Assembly (NCBI GenBank): GCA_963788505.1
Contig: CAWBGY010000009.1
Span: 806,001 to 870,000, forward strand
From: JAIQFF01 sp963788505
Lineage (GTDB): Bacteria > Acidobacteriota > Terriglobia > Terriglobales > Acidobacteriaceae
Length of the DNA stretch: 64,000 nucleotides
Direction of reading: 5' to 3'
The notes beneath the pieces were generated by a model that saw nothing but the letters and a program-made list of their open reading frames with translations, did no database searches and was not told where the DNA came from. Positions 51,991 through 60,329 of this stretch are shown here, one piece after another (the stretch's first letter is position 1; each line of letters starts with the position of its first letter). The translations under genes and the position numbers were made by a program.

Positions 51991-52035
51991 GTCCCTCCAC
52001 TTCGCTCGCCGCGCTTCGCTCCGGCCGGGATGACA
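51991..52035. repeat. Dispersed palindromic element, compact copy
   Basis: GGTCCCTCCACTTCGCTCGCC then CGCTTCGCTCCGGCCGGGATGACA. Same outer ends as 20629 and the others, with a shorter inner palindrome. It lies between convergent genes. Confidence 0.7.
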
Positions 52036-52047
52036 AATATCTGGGAT

Positions 52048-54441
52048 CTACTGCGGCAGTCCTACGCGCCGTAGAAGGTTGGTAAAGCGTGGATCGGAGT
52101 GGAGAAAGTCGAAGGTTGGTTCCACTGCGACGTCCACCATGGAGGCATCGCGCACCTGATATCCCTTCTCCAACCACTCCAACGCGTGTTCTTTCTCGCC
52201 GAGGCGGGCGTAGATGGTTGCCACGTCAAGGGGCGAAACATATTTGTGGGTCGACTGGACAAGAAGATCGTCAAGCCAGGCTTGCATAGCGCCTCTATAG
52301 CCCGACACCGAGTACGCCTTGACAATCAGCTCCGCGGTTCGGGGGTCTCCGTCGGCGATGAATGCCTTTTGCCACTCCGCGACGGCTTCCTTGTACATAC
52401 CTTTGCGATCGTATGTACCTGCGAGGCCGAAGTGAGCGGGGCTGAAGTTTGGGTCCAGCTCCAGGGTTTTCTGGTATTGCTCGATCGCCCGGTCGTATAG
52501 ATGAGCGTAATACAACCCGTCCCCGACGTTGGTGTTCTGGATCAGGCTTAAGGGATCGAGCGCTACCGCTTGTTTGTGCTCAGCCGCGCCCTGATCAAAT
52601 CGCTTCATTGAGTACAGAAAAAGCGGGTACATTCCGCGATTCGAGCTATCCAGTTCGATCGCGCGCCGAAACTCTTTCTCTGCTTCGGAGAAGTTCCAGT
52701 CGTATCGCCACAGCACCCATCCCAAAGCCGCATGAGCTGCGCCCACGGAATCATCCAGTTGCAGAGCTTTCGTTGACGCCGCTTTTGACCTGGGCATCAT
52801 CTCTGAAGGAGGATTGTCGTATGCGAGCTCATGATAGGCATCTGCCAGTCCGACGTACGCCAAGGCGTAGTTCGGATCTTTGTCGATGGCTTCCTGGTAG
52901 TAGTCGACGGCCTTCCGCATACCGTCGTCGGTGAATTTGTTCCAGTAATAGTTGCCCTTCAGATACAGGTTGTACGCTTCCCAATCTTCGGTCTTCTGCC
53001 CGGTAAGCTTTTTCTGATCCTCGGGGCTGAGTCGCAATTTCAGCTTCTCGGAAATGTCCCGGACAATTTCCTGTTGCACGGCGGAAGTATCGGAAATCGG
53101 GCGATCGTATTGCGTGCCCCAGATCTCAGAGCCATCGCGTGCATCCACCAGCTCCGACTGGAGGTGGATGCTGTCGCCGTGGTGGACCAGGGTCCCCACC
53201 AGGACAGCTCCCACTTTCAGATCGCGTCCGACAGTTTGCGGATCGATGTTTCGGCCCTTGTAGCGGAACACCGTGCTTCGTGACATCACCCGCAGTTGCG
53301 GAAGCTGGGAGAGGCTGTCAATCAGGCCTTCGGTGATGCCATCGCAGAGATATTCCTCTTCCGGATTGCCGTTGGTGTTCACGAACGGCAGTACAGCCAC
53401 AGAATCGACGATATTGCTGGAGCGGGCCCAGTAATACTTGCCTCCCACGAACAATGCTCCGCCCAGGAGAACGACGGCGATGGTAAGCGCCACGACTCTC
53501 GTGGGGGACCATTTGCCTGCCGGCGGAGTCAAAGAGGCTGCACTCTCCCCAACAGTTTTTCCCGATTCAGAATCACGCTTCAAACGCCTTAGATCTGCCC
53601 TCAGTTCGGCTGCGGATTGACACCGAATATCGCGGTCTTTCTCCAAGGCTTTGCTGATGATCTCTTCCAGCCGGGGCGGGGCATCCGGATTCAACTTGAT
53701 CAAGCTCGCCGGTTCGCGATTGAGGATCGACTCGAAGGTCACTCCTGACGTATTTCCTCGAAACGGAAGCTGACCGGTCGCCATCTCGTATAACACCGTC
53801 CCAAACGAGAACAAGTCGGTTCGGGTGTCAAGTTCCCTGCCGCGGACTTGTTCCGGCGACATGTACGAGACCGTGCCCATGGCAGTTCCGGGACTGGTGA
53901 GATTTTCCTCTGCATCGATGGTCGCGGCGCTGTCGCTGGCAGTTACCGGCCTCAGGGAAAGTTTGGCCAGCCCGAAATCAAGAATTTTGGCTTGCCCGCG
54001 AGTAGTCACGAAGATGTTCGCGGGCTTGATGTCGCGATGGATGATGCCTTTGGCATGGGCTCCATCAAGTCCGTCGGCGATCTGAATACCCAGATCCAGC
54101 AGAGTTTCAATCTCGAGCGGTTTGGCGCTGATCAGGTGCCGAAGGGTCTGGCCTTCGAGCAGCTCCATGGCGATGAACGCCCGGCCTTCCACCTCATCAA
54201 TTTCGTGGATGGTGCAGATATTCGGGTGGTTCAGGGCAGATGCCGCTTTGGCTTCCCGTTGAAACCGGCCCAGTGCTTGCGCGTCGCGGGCCAACTCCTC
54301 CGGAAGAAACTTGAGGGCCACGTGACGGCCGAGCTTGAGATCTTCGGCTTCAAAGACTACTCCCATACCTCCCCCACCGATTTTGCGCAGTATGCGGTAA
54401 TGGGAAAACGTCTGTCCCAGCGGTGGGAGGGGGGCGGCCAT
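52048..54441 (-). CDS. Ser/Thr protein kinase with extracytoplasmic TPR domain
   Basis: 797 residues. Kinase domain about 14-275 (GGGGMGVVFEAED loop, HVALKFLPEEL, HRDIKPANIFVTTRGQAKIL, DFGLAKL, MGTVSYMSPEQVRG). Linker, one membrane helix at about 315-335 (VVALTIAVVLLGGALFVGG), then a FlgO/TolB-N-like segment (VDSVAVLPFVNTNGNPEEEY, CDGITEGLIDSLSQLPQLRV, VGTLVHHGDSIHLQSELVDA) and a C-terminal TPR block (about 490-780: YQEAIDKDPNYALAYVGLAD, YQKTLELDPNFSPAHFGLAG). Similar kinases are abundant in Acidobacteriota. The TPRs would face the periplasm. Targets are unknown. Confidence 0.95.
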   Translation of the reverse strand: MAAPLPPLGQTFSHYRILRKIGGGGMGVVFEAEDLKLGRHVALKFLPEELARDAQALGRFQREAKAASALNHPNICTIHEIDEVEGRAFIAMELLEGQTLRHLISAKPLEIETLLDLGIQIADGLDGAHAKGIIHRDIKPANIFVTTRGQAKILDFGLAKLSLRPVTASDSAATIDAEENLTSPGTAMGTVSYMSPEQVRGRELDTRTDLFSFGTVLYEMATGQLPFRGNTSGVTFESILNREPASLIKLNPDAPPRLEEIISKALEKDRDIRCQSAAELRADLRRLKRDSESGKTVGESAASLTPPAGKWSPTRVVALTIAVVLLGGALFVGGKYYWARSSNIVDSVAVLPFVNTNGNPEEEYLCDGITEGLIDSLSQLPQLRVMSRSTVFRYKGRNIDPQTVGRDLKVGAVLVGTLVHHGDSIHLQSELVDARDGSEIWGTQYDRPISDTSAVQQEIVRDISEKLKLRLSPEDQKKLTGQKTEDWEAYNLYLKGNYYWNKFTDDGMRKAVDYYQEAIDKDPNYALAYVGLADAYHELAYDNPPSEMMPRSKAASTKALQLDDSVGAAHAALGWVLWRYDWNFSEAEKEFRRAIELDSSNRGMYPLFLYSMKRFDQGAAEHKQAVALDPLSLIQNTNVGDGLYYAHLYDRAIEQYQKTLELDPNFSPAHFGLAGTYDRKGMYKEAVAEWQKAFIADGDPRTAELIVKAYSVSGYRGAMQAWLDDLLVQSTHKYVSPLDVATIYARLGEKEHALEWLEKGYQVRDASMVDVAVEPTFDFLHSDPRFTNLLRRVGLPQ

Positions 54442-54679
54442 TGGCGACGATGGTAGGTGCGCTTGCGATGAAGGTCAATAGCCGGGGTTGCACTGCAGCG
54501 GCGGTGCAGCGCTGGTAGCGCAACACCAACCTGAGGTTTCTGTTTCAAGGTCGGGAGCAACTTTCTCCGGATTGTGGATCAACCTTCCCGGAGTGGGAGC
54601 CAGTCGGCACTAATCGCTCAGTAACTCCTCTATTTTCAGTAGTGCGGGCACGGCTGTTGACGTGCAATGACTAGCCAGC

Positions 54680-55168
54680 ATGCTGCTCGTGATTACGCCT
54701 TCTGCTAAAGCTCTGGGCTGCGCCCAGGCCATCCAACAGATCACTTCTGAAGAAACCCACGTTGTGGCGACCTCATCCCAGGCGCTGGCAAAGCTTCGCG
54801 CCCAGGAATACGTGGCCGTTCTCATCGATCAGGCTTTCCTCGAAACCGAACCGGTCGAGAGCGACATGGTGCTGGAACACATCGGGACGGCGGTGCCGGT
54901 ACACGTGAACTTCGCGATCAACGGTATGGAGCGAGTCGCGCGCGAGTTGCGAGCCGCCTTGCATCGGCACAAAAGAGAAGTCTTGCTGGCCCGGCAAGAA
55001 GTACACCAAGCCTTGCGCAACGAACTCAAGGGCACGGTCACAGCGCTGCTGCTTTCCTGTGAAATGGCGCTGCACGTCCCCAACCTCCAAAGCGAAGCTG
55101 AGGCCCGGATGCGTGCCGTCCACCAACTTGCCCAGGAAATGCGGGTCAAGCTTGAAGGCCCGGTTTGA
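54680..55168 (+). CDS. Degenerate receiver-like protein with helical C-terminus
   Basis: 162 residues. The first 90 resemble a response-regulator receiver fold: LLVITPSAKALGCAQAIQQI, SQALAKLRAQEYVAVLIDQA, but the usual DD pair after strand one is missing; the strand with the phospho-acceptor reads VAVLIDQ, so one Asp may be kept. The C-terminal helix pair (VLLARQEVHQALRNELKGTV, TALLLSCEMALHVP) has the look of a HisKA-like dimerisation region without the catalytic His-Glu motif. Probably a pseudo-receiver adaptor. It lies upstream of a glycosyltransferase gene with a 126-base spacer. Confidence 0.6.
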   Translation: MLLVITPSAKALGCAQAIQQITSEETHVVATSSQALAKLRAQEYVAVLIDQAFLETEPVESDMVLEHIGTAVPVHVNFAINGMERVARELRAALHRHKREVLLARQEVHQALRNELKGTVTALLLSCEMALHVPNLQSEAEARMRAVHQLAQEMRVKLEGPV

Positions 55169-55294
55169 GGCTGGCTTAACGCCGAAAACCGCCGCAGCAC
55201 CCATCCCCGGAGCGCAACATTTTGCGCACCCGAACCTGCGAATATCCTTCCCGGATATAGCACTTCCCGCACTACAATGACGCAGTAGAAAGAA

Positions 55295-56468
55295 ATGCGG
55301 AGTCGCCACTCCCTGGCCCCGATCCGCCTTTCCCAGGTGAAATTCGTGCACGTTCTGGTCACCGCTGACACCTTGAGTGGTACGTGGACCTACACCCGTG
55401 AACTGGTCTCCGGACTGGTAAGTCGAGGACTGCGCGTCACCCTGGTGAGTTTCGGCGAAATTCCCCTGCCTCAACAGACTTTGTGGATGGATAACCTGCA
55501 CGGTCTGGAATACCGCCCCACGGCATTCCGCCTGGACTGGATGGATGAAGGCCAGCACGACCTTAAGGATTCTGCGGCCTATCTCACGTCGCTGATAAAG
55601 GAAGTGAAGCCCGACGTGCTTCACCTGAACCAGTTGTGCTACGGCAGCCTGCCGGTTGCGGTGCCGCGCGTCGTGGTTGCGCACGGCGACCTGATCACCT
55701 GGTGGCGGGCAGTCCACGGACGGGAGCCCAAGCAGGACCGCTGGCTGCAATGGTACCGCGAAGTTGTCACCCGGGGCCTGGCCGTGGCCAGCGTGGCGGT
55801 GGCCCCTTCGGTCTGGATGCGGGACACCATCCGCGACTGCTACACCCGGGCCCGGCACGAAACCGTCATCTATAACGGACGCAATCCAATTTTCTTCAAC
55901 CCTTACGTGGGCAAGGATGATTCCGTCCTCGCCGTTGGCCGGTTATGGGACGCCGGCAAGCAGATTTCGCTGCTTACCCAGCACACCCACCCTCTCCCCG
56001 TCTGCATCGTGGGATCGGACACGCCGGTCCACGGTCCGGCCAGGATTCCCATCCGCGCCGATGTCAAACTTTCGATCGACGAGGTGAATGTCGCGCTGAA
56101 AGGGTCCTCAGACCGAAGCCCAACTGCGCACCCTCTACAGCCGGGCCGCGATTTATGCCGCTACCTCGCGCTATGAGCCTTTCGACATGGCGGCGGTGGA
56201 AGCTGCATTTTCCCGCTGCGCCATTGTGGCCAACGACATTCCCGCGTTCCGCGAAATATGGGGCGATGCCGCCCTCTACTTCCGCGAAAATGACGGTGCC
56301 AGCCTGGCGTCGGCGATCCGCCGCCTGAGCGAACAGCGGGACCTGTGCCGCACCTACGGCAATCGTGCTTATCAGCGCGCTCGCGAATGCTTCACCTCCA
56401 AGCGGATGATTGATCAGTATCTCGAACTTTATGGAAACCTGATACAGACCAAGTGGGCGGCGGCGTAG
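55295..56468 (+). pseudogene. GT4 family glycosyltransferase, interrupted by one extra base
   Basis: The N-terminal part (HVLVTADTLSGTWTYTRELV, SGLVSRGLRVTLVSFGE, VLHLNQLCYGSLPV, PRVVVAHGDLITWWRAVHGR) and SVWMRDTIRDCY, VIYNGRNP, VLAVGRLWDAGKQ are the GT4/GT-B pattern. At base 56105 one extra base shifts the frame: the first frame ends in junk at 56176, while the next frame continues GPQTEAQLRTLYSRAAIYAA, TSRYEPFDMAAVEAAFSRCA, IVANDIPAFREIWGDAALYF to 56468. Without the extra base the gene codes about 390 residues. An internal GTG at 55337 is a possible start. It would transfer a sugar to an envelope polysaccharide. Real decay or sequence error cannot be told apart. Confidence 0.85.
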
Positions 56469-56575
56469 CAGCTCTCGGCTGTCAGGTCATGTCCAATCAG
56501 CTTCCATCAAGGGGTCTGGCTCAAGGCTGAGAGCTTAAAGCTGGGAGCCTAAAGCTCTCAGCTGACAGCTGCTTT
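56469..56575. repeat. Iterated-word inverted repeat (AGCTCTCAGCTG words)
   Basis: CTGAGAGCTT (56527-56536) pairs with AAGCTCTCAG (56552-56561), and outer variants gcagctctcggctgtcag and ctcagctgacagctgc are inverted to each other. It lies between the glycosyltransferase and CDGSH genes. Confidence 0.75.
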
Positions 56576-56613
56576 CTGCTATCTTCAATATCAGGATCGA
56601 ACAGGGAGGCCTC

Positions 56614-56847
56614 ATGGCAGTCAAAATCACCGTCCGCAAGAATGGCCCTTATCGGGTGGAAGATCCCGAGGGCTCAATCGAACTGTTCGACGCGGACGGC
56701 AACAAGTATGACCTGACCGGCAAGCCGGCGTTTTCGCTGTGCCGTTGCGGTGGGTCGACCACCAAACCATTCTGCGATGGCACCCACAGTCGCATTGGGT
56801 TCCTGGGCGCGGAATCGGCGGTAAAAAAAGCGGAGAGCAGCAGCTGA
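56614..56847 (+). CDS. CDGSH iron-sulfur domain protein
   Basis: 77 residues. The CDGSH signature C-x-C-x2-(S/T)-x3-P-x-C-D-G-x-H is complete as CRCGGSTTKPFCDGTH near 47-62; three Cys and one His bind a 2Fe-2S cluster. A short beta-sheet N-terminus (VKITVRKNGPYRVEDPEGSI) is of the usual bacterial type. It is preceded by GGGAGG. Such proteins act as small redox or Fe-S carriers; partners are often adjacent oxidoreductases, and a FAD oxidoreductase gene follows here after about 130 bases. Confidence 0.92.
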   Translation: MAVKITVRKNGPYRVEDPEGSIELFDADGNKYDLTGKPAFSLCRCGGSTTKPFCDGTHSRIGFLGAESAVKKAESSS

Positions 56848-56974
56848 CCGGGAACTTCCCTTACCATAAATAGTTTTGGGACGTGTAACGGACTGCGCGT
56901 CAAATTCGCTTGGGCGCTCACCGTCCTCCGCTGGCCGCCGTATTCTGCGGCCTCAAACCCTTGATGGAGCCCCT

Positions 56975-58930
56975 GTGAACGAATGGAAAGATCGAGAGTT
57001 GGGGATGGGCCGCCGGATTACGCGGCGTGATTTTTTGAACGGCGTCGCACTCACCGTTGGGGCGGCAATTCTTCCTTCTGACTTGCTGGCCGCCGATATG
57101 CAAGCCGAACGGCAAGACTCTCCCGGCTACTATCCCCCGGCCCTGACTGGACTTCGCGGCAGCCATCCCGGGTCCTTTGAAGCGGCGCACAGCCTGCGCG
57201 ACGGCACCTTCTGGGAGCACGCGGGAGCGCCCATTGACACCGGCGAGACCTACGATCTGGTGGTGGTGGGCGGCGGCATCAGCGGACTTTCCGCCGCGCA
57301 CTTCTTTCGCAAGGTCGCAGGCTCCAAGGCGCGCGTCCTCATTCTCGAAAACCACGACGACTTCGGCGGACACGCCAAGCGCAACGAGTTCCACTCCGCC
57401 CAGCGGACCATGCTGGGTTTTGGCGGGACGTTTTCCATCGAAAGCCCGGCCCCATACAGCGCCGTGGCCAAGGGCGTGATCGAGGAACTGGGCATTGACG
57501 TTCCGTCTTATCCCAAGTACGTAAACCGCGATTTGTACCGGTCCTTCGGGCTGGGCCCGAAAATCTTCTTCGACAAAGAGACGTTCGGCGCTGACCGGCT
57601 GGTAACCAACCCCATGCCGCGCGTTGGCGGAGAGAGCGAAGACGATACAGCGCGGGCCCACGCGTTGGAAATCTTCCTGCGAGATGCGCCCTTTTCGGAG
57701 GCCGCCAAAGCAGACTACAAACGCCTGGTCACCGAAAAGACGGACTATCTTCCCGGCTTGAGCTCGGACGAAAAGAAAGCTCGCCTGGCGCGCATGAGCT
57801 ACAACAGCTTCCTGAGCGAACTGGTCAAAGTCAGCCCCGAAGTGGTGAAACTGTTTCAGGCCATGCCCCAGCCATTGTTCGGCGTGGGATTTGACGCCGT
57901 CGCCGCGCAGGACGCGTGGGGGCTCGGGGCCCCCGGTTTCTCGGGTATGAATCTTGACCCTGCTCCAGGGAAAGGCATGAGCCGCGATGCCGCGTTCAAC
58001 GAAGTAGCGGAAAAATACTTCTTCCACTTTCCCGATGGCAATGCGTCAATCGCGCGCCTGCTGGTCCGCAAACTGATTCCCCAGGCCATTCCGGGCCGCT
58101 CCGCCACGGACGTGGTGCTGGCGCGAGCGAACTATGCCAAACTCGATGAGAAGAAGTCTCGCGTCCGCATTCGCTTGAACAGCACGGCCGTACGGGTGAA
58201 GCATCAGGGAGATCCCGCCAGCGCCAGGACGGTCGAAATCGCCTATGCGCGTGCCGGCAAGGTGTACACGGTACGGGCCGCGCATTGCATCCTGGCGTGC
58301 TGGCACGTCGTCATTCCCTATATTTGCGATCAGTTGCCGCAGAAACAGAAAGATGCGCTGTCGTCGGCGGCCAAGGTTCCATTGCTCTACACCAACGTCG
58401 CGATCCGCAACTGGAAAGCTTTCCAGAAGCTGGGCGCCAACGCGGTCTATGTTCCGGATGGGTATCACTCCTACATGAACCTGGATTTACCTGTGAGTAT
58501 CGGCGGCTACGAATGCTCGCAGAAACCCGAAGAACCAATCGTCATCCACATGACGAAGACGCCGTGCAAGCCCGGCCGCCCGGCACGTGATCAGCACGTT
58601 CTAGGCCGGATCGAACTCTTCACCACCACGTTTGAAACCATGGAGCGAAACATCCGCCAGCAGTTGTCTCGAGTGGCGGGCCCGGGTGGTTTCGATCCCG
58701 CGAATGACATTACGGCCATCACCGTGAATCGCTGGCCCCACGGCTACGCTTACGAATACAACTCGCTCTGGGACAAGTTCTGGCTGGAGGGCGGAGAAAC
58801 ACCCTGCGAAGTGGCGCGCAAACCGTTCGGGAGAATCGCAATCGCCAATGCCGACGCCGGAGCATACGCCTACACCGACGGCGCCATCGATCAAGCGTAT
58901 CGGGCGGTGGGAGAGATTACAAAGGGATGA
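56975..58930 (+). CDS. Tat-exported FAD-dependent oxidoreductase (spermidine dehydrogenase-like)
   Basis: 651 residues from GTG 56975; ATG 57005 is an alternative and the frame is open further up. The N-terminus has a twin-arginine signal (TRRDFLNGVALTVGAAIL), so the folded flavoprotein is exported. The dinucleotide motif VVVGGGISGLSAAHFFRK at about 90-107 and ILENHDDFGGHAKRNEF are those of the NAD(P)/FAD amine-oxidase-like group annotated as spermidine dehydrogenase. The C-terminal part closes the FAD site (YAYTDGAIDQAYRAVGEI). Substrate uncertain. The CDGSH gene upstream may supply a redox partner; this is inference. Confidence 0.85.
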   Translation: MNEWKDRELGMGRRITRRDFLNGVALTVGAAILPSDLLAADMQAERQDSPGYYPPALTGLRGSHPGSFEAAHSLRDGTFWEHAGAPIDTGETYDLVVVGGGISGLSAAHFFRKVAGSKARVLILENHDDFGGHAKRNEFHSAQRTMLGFGGTFSIESPAPYSAVAKGVIEELGIDVPSYPKYVNRDLYRSFGLGPKIFFDKETFGADRLVTNPMPRVGGESEDDTARAHALEIFLRDAPFSEAAKADYKRLVTEKTDYLPGLSSDEKKARLARMSYNSFLSELVKVSPEVVKLFQAMPQPLFGVGFDAVAAQDAWGLGAPGFSGMNLDPAPGKGMSRDAAFNEVAEKYFFHFPDGNASIARLLVRKLIPQAIPGRSATDVVLARANYAKLDEKKSRVRIRLNSTAVRVKHQGDPASARTVEIAYARAGKVYTVRAAHCILACWHVVIPYICDQLPQKQKDALSSAAKVPLLYTNVAIRNWKAFQKLGANAVYVPDGYHSYMNLDLPVSIGGYECSQKPEEPIVIHMTKTPCKPGRPARDQHVLGRIELFTTTFETMERNIRQQLSRVAGPGGFDPANDITAITVNRWPHGYAYEYNSLWDKFWLEGGETPCEVARKPFGRIAIANADAGAYAYTDGAIDQAYRAVGEITKG

Positions 58931-58931
58931 G

Positions 58932-58972
58932 CACAGAGAACTGCGATCCGAGAACTGAAAACTAAGAACTGG
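58932..58972. repeat. Iterated-word repeat (GAGAACTGAAAAC words)
   Basis: Successive variants cagagaactgcg, ccgagaactgaaaac and taagaactgg lie between convergent genes. The same words are seen at 38151. Confidence 0.55.
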
Positions 58973-59006
58973 TACTTAAACTCAGATCCAACTGCACATC
59001 GCGCCA

Positions 59007-60242
59007 TCAGTGAATCGTCTTGGTCTTCCGCGACATGTAATCCATCAGCAGATACTGCCCCAGCGTATACGGCGTGGTGAAGTAGGCCTTGCCGCGGCAC
59101 ATCTCCGTGACTTTCTGCACGAACTGAACCAGACCGTAATCCGACGCCAGCATGAAGGTGTTGATCATCACGCCGGCCCGCTTGCACTTCGAAACTTCTT
59201 CCAGCGTCTGGCTGACCACCATGGGATCGAGGCCGAAGGCGTTCTTGTAGATCCGTCCGTCTTCCAGGGTCAGCGCCGAGGGCTTGCCGTCGGTGATCAT
59301 CACGATCTGCTTCATGTCCTTGCGCTGCCGCTGCAGAACGCGCTGCGCCAGCCGCAGGCCTTCCCGCGTGTTGGTGTAGTAGGGACCGACCTTTACCCGG
59401 GCCAACTGGGATAGCGGAACTTCCTCCGCTGAGTCGTGAAACAGGACCAGGGAGAGCGAGTCGCCCGGATATTGTGTCCGGATCAGGTGCGAAAGCGCCA
59501 TGGCGACTTTTTTGGCCGGGGTGAAGCGGTCTTCGCCGTACAGAATCATCGAATGTGAGCAATCGAGCATGAGCACGGTCGCGCAGGAGGACTGATACTC
59601 GCACTGGTGCACCTGCAGGTCGGAATACTCGATGTTCAGAGGCAGCTTCAAGCCTTCGCGCTCGATGGCGCTGGAGAGCGTGGCCGTAATATCCAGGTTG
59701 AGCGTGTCGCCGAATTCGTAGGGTCGGGATGCGCCGCTGGCCTCGATCCCGGTGGCCAGGTCGCGGGTGTCATGGCGACCGAAGCTGGATTTACCCAGCG
59801 AGCCCATCAGATCGCGCAGAGTTTTGAAGCCGAGAAAGTCCAGGCTCTTGTCGGTGATTTCAAATTTGGCCTGCTGGGCTTCGCCGGCCTGCCCACCGGC
59901 ACTCGATTGCTGCGACGGGTCTTGTGGCTGGTCGACGCTGATGTAGTCTTCCTGTTCCATGCGTTCGATCAGTTGCTCGATCAATTCGTCCAGCGTCCCA
60001 TCCATCTGCATCTGGTGCAGGCGTTCCTGCATTTCTTCGTCCAGCAGGTTCCCGTCGAGCAAGGCCTGCTCGATGGCACGGCGCAGGTCGTCGAGGGTCT
60101 GCTCCCCCTCGGGCAGGTCATAGAACATGTAGTTCTGGAAGCCGCTCTGCAGCAGATAGTCCGAAAGCGCGCTGAGCAGGTCTTCCATGCTCATTTCGCC
60201 GGCCGGATCGGGAACGTACTTGCTGTAGCGGATGCGTTTCAT
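59007..60242 (-). CDS. VWA-domain protein, partner of an AAA+ ATPase
   Basis: 411 residues from ATG 60242. An acidic, Gln/Glu-rich N-terminal half (about 10-150) is followed by a VWA domain (about 200-400) whose MIDAS reads MLDCSHSMIL (D-x-S-x-S type), with TDGKPSAL and a Thr region further on. It is like BatA/ChlD-type VWA proteins that team with MoxR/ChlI-type AAA+ ATPases, here encoded directly upstream on the same strand. The pair probably works as a metal-insertase or protein-remodelling chaperone; the client is unknown. An almost perfect 31-base inverted repeat separates the two genes. Confidence 0.88.
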   Translation of the reverse strand: MKRIRYSKYVPDPAGEMSMEDLLSALSDYLLQSGFQNYMFYDLPEGEQTLDDLRRAIEQALLDGNLLDEEMQERLHQMQMDGTLDELIEQLIERMEQEDYISVDQPQDPSQQSSAGGQAGEAQQAKFEITDKSLDFLGFKTLRDLMGSLGKSSFGRHDTRDLATGIEASGASRPYEFGDTLNLDITATLSSAIEREGLKLPLNIEYSDLQVHQCEYQSSCATVLMLDCSHSMILYGEDRFTPAKKVAMALSHLIRTQYPGDSLSLVLFHDSAEEVPLSQLARVKVGPYYTNTREGLRLAQRVLQRQRKDMKQIVMITDGKPSALTLEDGRIYKNAFGLDPMVVSQTLEEVSKCKRAGVMINTFMLASDYGLVQFVQKVTEMCRGKAYFTTPYTLGQYLLMDYMSRKTKTIH

Positions 60243-60248
60243 AAGAGC

Positions 60249-60329
60249 AGTCGTCAGTCGTCGGTTGTCAGTCGTCAGCACAACATTCGCCGAGCCTGGC
60301 TGACGACTGAAGACCGACGACTGACGACT
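60249..60329. repeat. Near-perfect 31-base inverted repeat between the AAA+ and VWA genes
   Basis: Left arm 60249-60279 and right arm 60299-60329 match at 29 of 31 positions, 19-base loop. Each arm is made of GTCGTCA words (agtcgtcagtcgtcggttg on the left). The right end overlaps the last codon and stop of the AAA+ gene. Confidence 0.92.
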
